From UBA7803 sp041690675 (GTDB lineage Bacteria > Pseudomonadota > Gammaproteobacteria > Pseudomonadales > Azotimanducaceae), in the NCBI GenBank assembly GCA_041690675.1, contig JAWLGU010000008.1:25680-89679 (forward strand): a stretch of DNA of 64,000 nucleotides, read 5' to 3'. Of the stretch, positions 33,299 to 43,536 are shown piece by piece; position 1 is the first letter of the stretch; each line of letters opens with the position of its first letter. The position numbers and the translations under genes were made by a program. The notes under the pieces are model-generated. The model was given only the letters and a program-made list of their open reading frames with translations, ran no database searches and had not been told where the DNA came from.

Positions 33299-34144
33299 AT
33301 GACCCGAGCCGATATCGACACCGGAATCCAGTCTGATCACGTGCTCGCTCACGAGGACGACGGCATCGTCTTCATCACCCTGAATCGGCCGGAGGCGCGC
33401 AACGCCATGTCCGGCGACATGAACGCGGGGCTGTCCCGGGCGCTGGCGTACGCCGAGCGTACCGCCAGCGTACGCTGCGTGGTGCTGACCGGCGCCGGGG
33501 GCGCCTTCTGTGCCGGAGGCGACGTCAAGGGCATGGCCGGTGGCGGCGACGCCGGCGCGGGCGCGCGGGGTGGCGCGTCCCTGGACGAGCGCATACACCT
33601 GCAGCGGCTCAATCAGCGCGAGACCGCGGGCCGCATGTTCCTCATGCCGAAGCCGGTGCTGGCGAGCCTGCCGGGCCCGGCGGCGGGGGCAGGCATGTCT
33701 CTGGCGCTGGCCGCGGACCTGCGCATCATGGCCGACAGCGCGTTCATCACCTCGGCGTTCGCCCGGGTGGGTTTCAGCGGCGATTACGGCGGCACGTTCT
33801 TCCTGACCCACCTGGTCGGCTCGGCCAAGGCGCGGGAGATCTTTTACCTTTCGGACCGGATCAGCGCCGACGAGTGTCTGCGTCTCGGTATCACCAACCA
33901 GGTAGTGCCGGCGGCGGATCTGGAAGCCGCCACGCTCGCGCTGGCGCGGCGGCTGGCCGACGGACCGCCGGCCGCGTATCGATACATGAAGGAGAACCTC
34001 AACCGGGCGGCCATGGGCGCGGACGTGCTGGAATGCCTCGACCTGGAAGCGACCCACCATGTCCATACCGGCCTCACCGAAGACCACCGGGAGGCGGCCC
34101 GGGCCTTCGTGGAGAAGCGCCAGCCGGTGTTCAGGGGGCGTTGA
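33299..34144 (+). CDS. Enoyl-CoA hydratase/isomerase family protein
   Basis: 281-residue crotonase-fold enzyme. Oxyanion-hole segments are AFCAGGDVKGM and PGPAAGAGMSLALAADLRI. At the catalytic positions it has FARVGFSGDYGGTFFL, so the glutamate used by classical hydratases near this loop appears replaced, and the reaction could be hydration, isomerisation or another crotonase chemistry. A Gly/Ala-rich insert follows the first motif. RBS is GGAAGG. Its last 14 bp overlap the convergent cysteine synthase gene. Confidence 0.88.
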   Translation: MTRADIDTGIQSDHVLAHEDDGIVFITLNRPEARNAMSGDMNAGLSRALAYAERTASVRCVVLTGAGGAFCAGGDVKGMAGGGDAGAGARGGASLDERIHLQRLNQRETAGRMFLMPKPVLASLPGPAAGAGMSLALAADLRIMADSAFITSAFARVGFSGDYGGTFFLTHLVGSAKAREIFYLSDRISADECLRLGITNQVVPAADLEAATLALARRLADGPPAAYRYMKENLNRAAMGADVLECLDLEATHHVHTGLTEDHREAARAFVEKRQPVFRGR

Positions 34145-35114
34145 CTGCCAGCCCCTTCGCCGCCAGGAACTCGGGGTTGAACAGCCGGGACTGGTAGCGG
34201 CCGCCGCCGTCGCACAGCACGGTGACGATGGTGTGGCCCGGACCGAGCCGGGCCGCCACCTCCACCGCCGCGCAGAGATTGATGCCGGTGCTGGATCCGA
34301 AGAACCAGCCCTCGTCTCGAAGCAGACCGTACACCATGTCCACCATGGCCCTGTCGGTCACCTGCACCGCGTCGTCGATGGGGGTTCCGGCCAGATTCTC
34401 CGTGACCCGGGAGTTGCCGATGCCCTCGGTGATGGAGGGCCCGGGGCTCATCTCGGGCTTTCCCGTGGTCACCCAGTTGTACAGGGCGCTGCCCATGGGA
34501 TCCGCGAGCACGACCCGGACGTCCGGGCGCCGCTCCTTGAGGTAACGGGCGACCCCGGCGAGGGTGCCTCCCGTGCCGGTGGCGGCCACGAAGGCCTCCA
34601 CCCGTCCGTCGGTCTGCGCCCAGATCTCGGGGCCGGTGGACTCGTAGTGCGCCTGGCGGTTGGCCACGTTGTCGAACTGATTCGCCCAGACCGCCCCCGG
34701 CAGGGATTCGGCGAAACGCCCCGCCTGCTTCTGGTAGTTCATCGGGTCGCGGTACGGCACGGCGGGCACCTGGCGGACCTCGGCCCCCAGGGTCTCGAGC
34801 AGGGTCACCTTCTCCTGGGACTGGTTGTCCGGCATGAAGATGACGCAGCGGTAGCCGCGGGCGTTGCAGACGTGTGCCAGCCCGATGCCGGTATTACCCG
34901 CCGTGCCCTCCACCACGGTGCCCCCGGGGCGCAGCCTGCCGGCACGCTCGTGCTCCCGGATCATCCACAGGGCGGCCCGATCCTTGACTGAACCGCCGGG
35001 GTTCAGAAACTCCGCCTTGCCGAGTATCTCGCAGCCGGAGCGCTCGGAGAGGGTCTCCAGGCGGATGAGGGGCGTGTTGCCGATGGTGCCGGCAAAACCG
35101 TGCCTGACCTCCAT
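34131..35114 (-). CDS. Cysteine synthase (PLP-dependent)
   Basis: 327-residue fold-type II PLP enzyme making cysteine from O-acetylserine and sulfide. The PLP lysine is Lys44 in NPGGSVKDRA, the substrate loop EGTAGNTGIGLA, the phosphate loop GTGGTLAG, and SSTGINLCAA lies near the end. I recognise it as CysK-like; cystathionine beta-synthase or O-phosphoserine variants are less likely. ATG at 35114 is chosen over an upstream extension because it begins the fold and lies 29 bp from a good promoter. Confidence 0.88.
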   Translation of the reverse strand: MEVRHGFAGTIGNTPLIRLETLSERSGCEILGKAEFLNPGGSVKDRAALWMIREHERAGRLRPGGTVVEGTAGNTGIGLAHVCNARGYRCVIFMPDNQSQEKVTLLETLGAEVRQVPAVPYRDPMNYQKQAGRFAESLPGAVWANQFDNVANRQAHYESTGPEIWAQTDGRVEAFVAATGTGGTLAGVARYLKERRPDVRVVLADPMGSALYNWVTTGKPEMSPGPSITEGIGNSRVTENLAGTPIDDAVQVTDRAMVDMVYGLLRDEGWFFGSSTGINLCAAVEVAARLGPGHTIVTVLCDGGGRYQSRLFNPEFLAAKGLAVNAP

Positions 35115-35142
35115 GTCGCGTCCTTCAACCGATGGAAGGCGG

Positions 35143-35171
35143 ATTCTAAGCCCCGGCATTTGCCTAACCAA
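35143..35171 (-). promoter_or_regulatory. Sigma-70-like promoter of cysteine synthase
   Basis: On the minus strand TTGGTT (35166-35171), 17-bp spacer, TAGAAT (35143-35148). The -10 element ends 29 bp before the ATG, leaving a leader of about 22 nt. Confidence 0.5.
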
Positions 35172-35216
35172 GCCGCTCTCTGCAATGATCCTGATCTAAC
35201 GATATGGGGGAAAGTT

Positions 35217-36392
35217 ATGAGCGAGCAGCTCGCGACCGGCGATGACAAGATGTCCAACGTAATGGCGGCGGGGCTGAATCCGGGGCGGGTGACGCGGTTC
35301 CTCGAGCGGGCGCGCCGCGAGGTGGAAGATGGGCTGTTGCCGGCCGCTCAAGTGGCAGTGGCACGGGACGGCGCTCTGGTGCTGCAGGAGACCTTCGGCG
35401 ACGCCGGTCCGGACACGCTGTTCTGCGTGTTTTCCGCCACCAAGGCCGTCACCTCCGCCGCTGCCTGGCTGCTCGTTCAGGAAGGCGCGCTGGACGAGGA
35501 GGAGCGGGTGGCGGACATCGTTCCGGAGTTCGCCACGAACGGCAAGGACGCGGTGCTGGTGCAGCATCTCTTCACCCATACCGCGGGGTTTCCTCACGCG
35601 CCGTTCCGGCCCCTGGAGTGGCTCGATCGCGAGCGGCGTCTCGCGCGCTTCGCCCAGTGGCGCCTCGACTGGCAGCCGGGCAGCCGGTTCGAGTACCACC
35701 CCACCGCCTCCATGTGGGTCATCGCCGAGATCATCGAGCGCCGCTCCGGCATGGAGTTTCGCGATTTCGTCCGCCAGCGGGTGGTGGAGCCCCTGGGCCT
35801 CGACGACTTCTACGTGGGCCTGCCGGAGGCGGAGAACCCGCGGGTGGCGCCGTGCGCCTACGTGGGCGAGCCGCTGCTGTCCGCCGACTACGCCAGGCTC
35901 GGCCTCCCCGAGCCTCCGGTGACCGAGGTGACGGAAGAGGCCATATTGGGGTTCAACGATGCCGCCGTCCGGGCGGTGGGGGTGCCGGGCGGCGGTGGGG
36001 TCATGAGCGCCGCCGCCCTCGCGCTGTTCTACCAGGGCCTGCTGCATGGCGGCCTGAGCGGCCGCACCGTGTGGTCGTCCCAGACCCTGGCGAGCGCCCG
36101 CCGGGTGCGCAGCGGCGAGCTGGTCGATCCGGTCTACCGCAAGCGCGCCAATCGGGGCCTCGGCATCGTCATCGCCGGGGACGACGACCGGAACTACCGC
36201 GGTTTCGGCCGCAGCAACTCGCCGGAGGCCTTCGGCCACAACGGCGCCGGCGGGCAGCTCGCCTGGGCGGATCCGGCCACGGGCCTGTCGCTGGCGTACG
36301 TCACCAGCGGCCACGACCGCAATCCTGTGCGCCAGGGCCGGCGGGGGGTGGCCATCTCGAGCCTGGCCGCCGAGTTGTGTCCGGGTAACTGA
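35217..36392 (+). CDS. Serine hydrolase (beta-lactamase family)
   Basis: 391-residue class C beta-lactamase-like serine hydrolase with S-x-x-K at Ser73-Ala-Thr-Lys76 (VFSATKAVT), tyrosine in YHPTASMW, and GHNGAGGQLAW near the end as the third motif. No signal peptide. It is a second, only distantly similar relative of the protein at 21442-22629. RBS is GGGGGAAAG. The ApbE gene follows after 4 nt. Confidence 0.87.
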   Translation: MSEQLATGDDKMSNVMAAGLNPGRVTRFLERARREVEDGLLPAAQVAVARDGALVLQETFGDAGPDTLFCVFSATKAVTSAAAWLLVQEGALDEEERVADIVPEFATNGKDAVLVQHLFTHTAGFPHAPFRPLEWLDRERRLARFAQWRLDWQPGSRFEYHPTASMWVIAEIIERRSGMEFRDFVRQRVVEPLGLDDFYVGLPEAENPRVAPCAYVGEPLLSADYARLGLPEPPVTEVTEEAILGFNDAAVRAVGVPGGGGVMSAAALALFYQGLLHGGLSGRTVWSSQTLASARRVRSGELVDPVYRKRANRGLGIVIAGDDDRNYRGFGRSNSPEAFGHNGAGGQLAWADPATGLSLAYVTSGHDRNPVRQGRRGVAISSLAAELCPGN

Positions 36393-36396
36393 AGCC

Positions 36397-37395
<999 letters not shown>

Positions 37396-37641
37396 CTCGG
37401 GTCTCAGTTCTCGCCGCTGCGCGCCGCCTTCGTCCTCCGCCCTCACCGAAAACGTGACCCCCACCACACACCGCCGGCGAACCCTCGCGTAACGTTCCCA
37501 CTGCCGCCGTCGTCGCCCAGCAGCATCGGGTGGCGAGCAGTCGGCGGATCGCGCGGTTGTCGCCGGCAGTTCGAATGGCCCGAGAGCCGGCCTCGCCGGG
37601 CCTTTCGACGGCGCAACATTCCATTCAGCGGAGTTGACCGG

Positions 37642-38163
37642 ATGAGGCACGACAACCGTTTCGCACGGTGCCGACCTTCGTTGCGATTGGCGGCCATCGT
37701 TCTCGCATTGCTGATCGCGGCGCCCGCCGGAGCCGTGACGGTGCGGGAACGGGCGCCGGATTTCACCTTGAAGAGCCTGGACGGGACCAACCTGCGCCTG
37801 GAGGAGTACCGCGGCCAGGTGGTGCTGATCAACTTCTGGGCGAGCTGGTGCGGCCCCTGCCGCCAGGAGATGCCGCTGCTCGACCGCCTTCACCAGCGTT
37901 ACGTGGATACCGGCTTCGCCGTGCTCGGCGTGAACGTGGAAGGCGACGCGGCGCCGGCCCGGGCGCTGGTGGAGCAGATTCCCGTAAGTTTTCCGGTGCT
38001 CGTGGACGAAGGTCAGCGGGTGAGCGAGCTCTACCGGCTGGAGGCCATGCCGAGCACGGTGGTGGTGGACCGGGACGGGGTGGTCCGCTACATCCATCGC
38101 GGCTACAAGCCCGGTGACGAGGCGAAGTACGTGGAAGTGGTCAAGGAGCTCATCCGCGAGTAG
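37642..38163 (+). CDS. TlpA-like periplasmic thioredoxin
   Basis: 173-residue thiol-disulfide protein: signal peptide (about residues 14-31), then a TlpA/ResA-type thioredoxin fold with WCGPC (Cys70, Cys73), FTLKSLDGTNLRLEEYRG, and cis-proline MPSTVVVD. Probably a periplasmic reductase. It starts the block that contains the AgmX/ExbBD machine and is 24 nt from the next gene, so it may keep a cysteine-containing component of that system reduced; this is inference. The 246 nt upstream hold no recognisable gene and presumably carry the operon promoter. Confidence 0.88.
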   Translation: MRHDNRFARCRPSLRLAAIVLALLIAAPAGAVTVRERAPDFTLKSLDGTNLRLEEYRGQVVLINFWASWCGPCRQEMPLLDRLHQRYVDTGFAVLGVNVEGDAAPARALVEQIPVSFPVLVDEGQRVSELYRLEAMPSTVVVDRDGVVRYIHRGYKPGDEAKYVEVVKELIRE

Positions 38164-38187
38164 CACCGGCCCACGGGACAGGGACTG

Positions 38188-38881
38188 ATGGTGAACATGC
38201 ACAGGACAATGCACGCGTGCCTGCTGGCCGCCGTTTTGACACTGGCCGCGACAGCCCTTCGCGCCGAGGCATCCGCCGAGGCATCCGCCGAGGCNNNNNN
38301 NNNNNNNNNNNNNNNNNNNNNNNNNNNNNNNNNNNNNNNNNNNNNNNNNNNNNNNNNNNNNNNNNNNNNNNNNNNNNNNNNNNNNNNNNNNNNNCGCCGA
38401 GGCATCCGCCGAGGCATCCGCCGAGGCTCCAGCCCGGGTTTCCGCCGGGGGCGACCTGGAGGCGGTCAAGCGCGAGCTGCTGGCTCTGAAGCGCGACCTG
38501 GTCATCCTCGAGGAAGATCTGCTGTTTCCGGCGAGCTCCCAGGTGGCGGTCTACCTTTCCATGGACGTGGGCGAATTCTTTCAGCTCGACTCGGTGACGG
38601 TGGAGCTGGACGGCGACGAAGTGACCCACCACCTCTACACCGAACGGCAGGTGGACGCGCTGCTGCGAGGCGGGGTGCAGCGCCTCTACCTGGGCAACGT
38701 GAATCAGGGCCGGCACCGGCTCACCGCCTTCTTCACCGGCCGCGGTCCCAGCGAGCGGGACTATCGCCGCGCCGCGACCGTGGAGTTCGAGAAGACCTTC
38801 GAGCCCGCATTCATCGAGCTCGCCATTCGTGACTCGGAGAGCAAATACCAGCCTGAGTTCAGCGCGGCGATCGGCAACTGA
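38188..38881 (+). CDS. Exported AEAS-repeat protein, interrupted by gap
   Basis: Exported protein of unknown family, split by 100 N. Before the gap is a signal peptide (MHACLLAAVLTLAATALRA) running into an AEASAEASAE repeat. After the gap the same repeat resumes, followed by a short coiled coil (LEAVKRELLALKRDLVILEEDL) and a beta-rich domain with VAVYLSMDVGEFFQLDSV. The codon frame differs across the N run. However, the repeat itself predicts that the true missing stretch is 3 + 12n bases, which restores the frame, so the gene is probably intact. It lies within the AgmX operon. In-frame ATGs at 38188 and 38197 are possible starts. Confidence 0.7.
38263..38428 (+). repeat. 12-bp tandem repeat around assembly gap
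   Basis: The unit GCCGAGGCATCC (encoding Ala-Glu-Ala-Ser) is repeated on both sides of the N run, about 2.5 copies left and 2.5 right. The copy number is unknown because the assembler broke here. Confidence 0.8.
38295..38394. other. Assembly gap (100 N)
   Basis: Exactly 100 N, a conventional scaffold gap of unknown true size, placed inside the AEAS coding repeat. The repeat register implies a missing length of 3 + 12n bases. Confidence 0.95.
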
Positions 38882-38899
38882 TCGTTCGAGTGGCGGACG

Positions 38900-40762
38900 A
38901 TGAAGACGTTCCTCTGCGAGCTCATCCTGAGCTGCCTGATGGCGGCTCCCGGCGCCCGGCCCGTCGACGAGCTGACCTACGGCACCGCCCTGTACGCCTA
39001 CTATCAGCAGGATTACGGCCAGGCACTCCTCGACGTGGTGGTGGCCGAGCAGCGGCAGCGCCTGGGCGACGACCCGGTGCGCTTTCAGCTCGCGCGCGGC
39101 AGCTTCGCCTTCAAAGAGCGTCTGTACCGGATGGCGGCGGAGAGCTTCGCGGCGGTGGACGCGTCGGAGCTCGACGCCCTCGATCGCAGGCGTCTGGCGT
39201 TCCACCTGGCGCGGGAGCACTTCCGTAGCCGGGACTGGGGCGCCCTGGATGCGGAGCTCGCCGTCCTCGATTCCGCCTCCGGGACCGGCCCTCATCCGGA
39301 GGTGGCGTTCATGCAGGCGGAATCAGCACTGGCGCGAGGGAAATTCGCCGCGGCGGAGCACGCCCTGGCCGCCGTGGATCCGGAGGATGATCACCTCGCC
39401 TACGGGCTTTTCAATCTGGGGGTGGCCTATCGGGAAGCCGGCAGTCTCGCCGAGGCCCGGGGAGCGTTCGCGCGTCTCGGCGGGCTCCGGGTGCACAGCG
39501 AGCCGGCCTGGGACGTGGTGCAGCGGGGGCGGCTGGCCCTGGCAGTCACCGCCCGGAGCTCCGGTGATCCCCTGAGTGCCGAATCGGTGCTGGGCTCGCT
39601 GCCGGCACAGGGTCGCTACCGGGAGATGGCGCTCGCCGGCTTCGCCCGCTCGGCCATGGCACGCCGGGATCACGAGCTCGCCGCCCGCATCTGGTTGACT
39701 CTGCTGGAAGGCGAGGGTTGGAGCCCGAGCCGAGCCGCGGCCCATCTGGGGCTGCCCATGAGCCTGGAACGGCTGCCGGCGCCGGCCCACGCCCTCGACC
39801 GCTACCGCGACGCCGAGCAGGCATTCGAAGGGCGGCTTGCATCGCTTCAGCAGGCGGCGGATCGAGTCGCCGACCCCGTCTGGGTGGAAGCGCTGCTGGA
39901 GGCGTTTGCCGAGGCCTTCCCCGAGGCCGACGGCGACCGGCGCCGGCAGCGGCTGAGTCACCTGGATGCGGGGGTGGGCCCGGAGAGCTGGCTCGACTGG
40001 CTGGCGCGCGAGGACGTGCACCGGGTGATGATCGAGTGGCGCGAGCTGCACTACATGGCCGGCTGGCTGCGAACCCTGCCGGACACCCTCGCCACCTTTC
40101 AGGAGATCACCGGCGAGCGCCGCCGGCGCGCCGCCAGGGCCCGGGGGGCGCTGGCCGACGAGGCGTTGGCGGGCCGGCGGGAAGCTCTGGCCGCCGAGCT
40201 CGCGGCCCGCGAGGCCGAGCTCGATAGCCTCGCGCGCCAGCCGGCGCGCATGGACGCGGCGTGGATGCAGCGCCTGGCCGACCCCGAGGAAAACCTGTTG
40301 CTGCAGCGGCTCCAGGCCATGGCAGCCCGGGTGGACGCCCGCGCGAGCGGGCCGGAGCGCGCGCGTCTCGCCGCGCGGATCCGCCGTCTGACCGGGGTGG
40401 TGTTCTGGCGCATCGCCGATGACCGCAGTGTGCGGCTTCGCGAGCTGACCCGGCGGGTCCAGGAGAGTCGCCGTCTGCTGGCGGACGTGGATGCCCGCAT
40501 GGACCGCCTGGCGCGTGCGGAGTCGCGCTTCAGGGCAGGGGTCGAGGCCGACTTCACCACCCTGGCATCCCGGGCCCAGGCCGTGACCGAGCAGGTGGCT
40601 ACCGCCCTCGATGTTCGCCGGCGGGAGGTGCGTCTGGCACTCGAACGCAGCCTTCAGGAGGAGATGGCTCGCACCCGGGAGCATCTGCTCACTGCGCGCA
40701 TCGCCATCGCGCGGGCCACGGATCGCCTTGCCGCTGCCGCGTCACCGGAGGCGGCCCCGTGA
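38900..40762 (+). CDS. TPR/coiled-coil envelope protein of AgmX operon
   Basis: 620-residue protein with a signal peptide (residues 1-19). TPR-like helical repeats follow (about 25-290: ALYAYYQQDYGQALLDVVVA, GLFNLGVAYREAGSLAEARG). The long C-terminal half is an Arg/Ala/Glu-rich alpha-helical coiled coil (about 400-610). No family named. It probably lies in the periplasm and bridges the envelope, like the TPR proteins of Myxococcus Glt clusters. It lies 18 nt after the AEAS gene and overlaps the next gene by 4 bp. Composition suggests elongated fibres rather than an enzyme. Confidence 0.72.
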   Translation: MKTFLCELILSCLMAAPGARPVDELTYGTALYAYYQQDYGQALLDVVVAEQRQRLGDDPVRFQLARGSFAFKERLYRMAAESFAAVDASELDALDRRRLAFHLAREHFRSRDWGALDAELAVLDSASGTGPHPEVAFMQAESALARGKFAAAEHALAAVDPEDDHLAYGLFNLGVAYREAGSLAEARGAFARLGGLRVHSEPAWDVVQRGRLALAVTARSSGDPLSAESVLGSLPAQGRYREMALAGFARSAMARRDHELAARIWLTLLEGEGWSPSRAAAHLGLPMSLERLPAPAHALDRYRDAEQAFEGRLASLQQAADRVADPVWVEALLEAFAEAFPEADGDRRRQRLSHLDAGVGPESWLDWLAREDVHRVMIEWRELHYMAGWLRTLPDTLATFQEITGERRRRAARARGALADEALAGRREALAAELAAREAELDSLARQPARMDAAWMQRLADPEENLLLQRLQAMAARVDARASGPERARLAARIRRLTGVVFWRIADDRSVRLRELTRRVQESRRLLADVDARMDRLARAESRFRAGVEADFTTLASRAQAVTEQVATALDVRRREVRLALERSLQEEMARTREHLLTARIAIARATDRLAAAASPEAAP

Positions 40763-43536
40763 CCCCGGCCCGCATGGTGATCCTGGCCGGGCTGGCGGTG
40801 GCGGCAGGGTGCGGTTGGCTCGGTCCGAAGGGCGGCATGGAGCCCGGCGGACCGGACCTCGAGGCGACCATCGCGGCGCTGCCGGCTCTGGAGCTGCCGC
40901 CGCCTCCGGGCCACGCCCCGAGCCGGGAGGACGTGATGGCGGCGTACCAGCGGGTCTACGGCAAGCTGCCCGACCCCCGCGAGGATCGCGCCGTGGGCAA
41001 GCGGCTGGCGGACCTGGAGATGAGCGTCGGCGAGGACCGCGCCATCGCGGGGGGCGAAGCGGCGTTCGACGCGGCCATCGCCCTGTACGAGTCGTTGCTG
41101 GATCGCCCCGGCGAGGACCAGGATCACATTCTCTATCAACTGGCCCGCGCCCACGATCTCAGCGGCGGCACGGCCGAGAGCCTGCGCTGCCTCGACCGAC
41201 TCATCGCCGAGCACCCGCGCAGTGCCTACATCGCCGAGGCGCGGTTTCGTCGGGCGGAGATCCACTTCGCCGCGGGCCGCTACCGTGAGGCGGAAGCCGA
41301 CTACGGCTTCGTGGTGGCCCAGGGTGCGGAAACGCCGTACTGGCTGAACGCCAGCTACATGCACGGCTGGACCGAATTCAAGCTGGCCGAGCTGGATCGT
41401 GCGCTGAGCAGCTTCTTCACCATCGTCGACGCCGCCGTGGGTCGGCAGGACGTGGAGCAGCTCGCGCCCAGCGAGCGGGAACTCGTGAACGACACGCTGC
41501 GGGTGGTGACCCTGGCGCTGGGGTACCTCGACGGACCTGCCACCCTGGCGCGCCGCATGGCTGCCCTGGAGCGGCCCGCCTGGCAGTACCTGGTGTACCG
41601 GGCGCTGGCCGACGACTACCTGGAGCGGGAGCGCTATCTGGATAGCGTCGCCACCTGGCAGACCTACATCGACGAGAACCCCCTGGACCCCCGCGCACCC
41701 AGCGCGCACCTGGGCATGATCGATACCCTGGTGGCGGCGGATTTTCCCACCGAAGTGCCGGCGAAGAAGCGGGCGTTCGTGGAGGGCTACGGCATTCGCA
41801 GCGAGTTCTGGCAGGTTCACGGTGAGGAGGTGCGAGCGGCCTATCTCGAGCCCTTGCAGGGGTTTCTCGACGAGCTCGCGAAAACCAGCCACGCCGAGGC
41901 CCAGGCCGCTGGAGAGCCCGCGGCCTTTCTCGACGCCGCCCGCTGGTACGAGGAGCTGGTGCAGACCTTTCCGGACGCTCCCACCACCGCCGAGTACCTG
42001 TTCCTCCTGGGGGAGGCCTACACCGAGGCTGGGGAACCGGCGCGTGCGGTTGCCGCCTATCAGCGGGTGATGCGGGAATTCCCGGACTACCCGAAAGCCC
42101 ACGAGGCGGGCTACGCCGCCATCCTCGGCCTGGAGCGGATGGTGCAGGAGGCCGCCGCTGACGAGCGCGAGCTGTGGCAGCGGGTGAAGATCGACGCGCA
42201 GATCGAGTTCGCCTTCGTGTTCGCCGGCGATCCCCGGGCGCCGGAAGTTCAGGCCGACGCCGCCGACGCTCTGTTTGCCCTGGCGGAGTACGAGCAGGCC
42301 GTGGAACTGGCGGGAAACCTGCTGTCGGCCTGGCCGGATCTGGCGTGGAACCTGCGCCGCACGGCCCTCTCGATCCAGGGCCACGGCCAATTCGAGCTGG
42401 GCCAGTACCCGTCGGCCGAGGCCGCGTACCGGGCGCTGCTGGCCGGGCCGCTGACGGCAGACGAGCGGCCGGACGTGGAGCAGCGGCTGTTGGCGGCGGT
42501 GTACAAGCAGGGCGAGGCTGCGGAACGGGCGGGGGACGCGAACACGGCGGTGGCTCACTATCTGCGCCTGGCGGAGATCGCCCCCGGCGCCGAGCTCGCG
42601 ATTCAGGGCCACTACGACGCGGTGGCTGTGATCGAGGCTGCCGGGGAAACCGCGCGGGCGGCGACGCTTCTGGCCGCGTTCCGCGACGCCCATCCCGATC
42701 ATGCGCTGGCCCGGGATGCCGCCAAGCGCCTCGCGGCCATGCACGAGCAGACGGGCAACGCCACGGCCGCTGCGCGGGAATACCTGACCGTGGCTGCCGA
42801 CGACCCCGATCCGGAAGTGCGCCGGCTGTCGCTGTATCGGGCTGCGGAGCTGTACCTGGCGGAACAGGAGCTGCAGGCCGCCGCCGACGGCTTCCGCGAC
42901 TATGCCGAGCGTTACCCGGAGCCCGGCGACCAGCGCCTGGAGGCGGCTCACCACCTCGATGTCCTCTATCAGCAGCTGGGCGAACCCGTCCGGCGCCGCC
43001 ATTGGCTCCAGCAGAAGATCGAGATCCACCGCGACATGGGCGCGGACGCCAGCCAGCGCGCAACCTACCTGGCTGCCGAAGCTTCGTTCCAGCTGGCGGA
43101 GGAGGCGCGGACGGCGTTCGGCGCCGTGCGCCTCGCTCATCCGCTGAAGGAGAGCCTGCAGCGCAAGCAGCGGGCACTGCAGGCGGCGGTGACGGCCTTC
43201 GAGCAGGCGGCCGGTTACCGGGTGGCGGAGTTCACCACCGCCAGCACCTTCCGCATCGCCACCCTGTTCACCGATTTGTCAGGGGCGATCCTCGACTCGG
43301 ACCGACCGGACGGACTTTCCGAGCTGGAGCAGGCCCAGTACGAGATCCTGCTCGAGGAGCAGGCGTTTCCCTTCGAGGAGAGGGCCATCGCCTTGCACGA
43401 GATCAACATGCGGCGGAGCTGGGACGGGCTCTGGGACCGGTGGATCGAGCAGAGCTTCACCGAGCTCGGCCGCCTGATGCCCGCCAGATTCCAGCGGCAG
43501 GAAATGGAGATCGCCTATGTGGAAAGCATTCGCTAG
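40759..43536 (+). CDS. Large TPR lipoprotein of AgmX operon
   Basis: 925-residue predicted lipoprotein: signal with lipobox AAGC (Cys18). The mature part is almost entirely TPR-like repeats (YQLARAHDLSGGTAESLRCL, LFLLGEAYTEAGEPARAVAAY, and more, at least a dozen). This is the pattern of Myxococcus gliding TPR proteins and of BamD/YbgF-like scaffolds. No enzyme motif. The Asp/Glu-rich, tyrosine-rich C-terminus (LLEEQAFPFEERAI) is distinctive. GTG start overlaps the previous stop; its 3' end overlaps the next gene by 20 bp. It probably sits on the periplasmic face of the outer membrane as a scaffold for the ExbBD machine. Confidence 0.75.
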   Translation: MTPARMVILAGLAVAAGCGWLGPKGGMEPGGPDLEATIAALPALELPPPPGHAPSREDVMAAYQRVYGKLPDPREDRAVGKRLADLEMSVGEDRAIAGGEAAFDAAIALYESLLDRPGEDQDHILYQLARAHDLSGGTAESLRCLDRLIAEHPRSAYIAEARFRRAEIHFAAGRYREAEADYGFVVAQGAETPYWLNASYMHGWTEFKLAELDRALSSFFTIVDAAVGRQDVEQLAPSERELVNDTLRVVTLALGYLDGPATLARRMAALERPAWQYLVYRALADDYLERERYLDSVATWQTYIDENPLDPRAPSAHLGMIDTLVAADFPTEVPAKKRAFVEGYGIRSEFWQVHGEEVRAAYLEPLQGFLDELAKTSHAEAQAAGEPAAFLDAARWYEELVQTFPDAPTTAEYLFLLGEAYTEAGEPARAVAAYQRVMREFPDYPKAHEAGYAAILGLERMVQEAAADERELWQRVKIDAQIEFAFVFAGDPRAPEVQADAADALFALAEYEQAVELAGNLLSAWPDLAWNLRRTALSIQGHGQFELGQYPSAEAAYRALLAGPLTADERPDVEQRLLAAVYKQGEAAERAGDANTAVAHYLRLAEIAPGAELAIQGHYDAVAVIEAAGETARAATLLAAFRDAHPDHALARDAAKRLAAMHEQTGNATAAAREYLTVAADDPDPEVRRLSLYRAAELYLAEQELQAAADGFRDYAERYPEPGDQRLEAAHHLDVLYQQLGEPVRRRHWLQQKIEIHRDMGADASQRATYLAAEASFQLAEEARTAFGAVRLAHPLKESLQRKQRALQAAVTAFEQAAGYRVAEFTTASTFRIATLFTDLSGAILDSDRPDGLSELEQAQYEILLEEQAFPFEERAIALHEINMRRSWDGLWDRWIEQSFTELGRLMPARFQRQEMEIAYVESIR

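Noticed and set aside
35217..36392. Antibiotic-resistance beta-lactamase
   Set aside because: The S-x-x-K fold is present, but there is no signal peptide and the third motif differs; the family is mostly esterases and peptidases.
37396..37641. Small gene between apbE and the thioredoxin gene
   Set aside because: No frame with a sensible start, RBS and composition; treated as the promoter region of the following operon.
38263..38428. CRISPR-like or mobile-element repeat at the N gap
   Set aside because: The 12-bp unit is in-frame coding repeat (Ala-Glu-Ala-Ser) without spacers.
40654..43140. Long open frame (828 codons) on the minus strand
   Set aside because: Shadow of the TPR lipoprotein gene, which has a lipobox, TPR pattern and operon overlaps on the plus strand.
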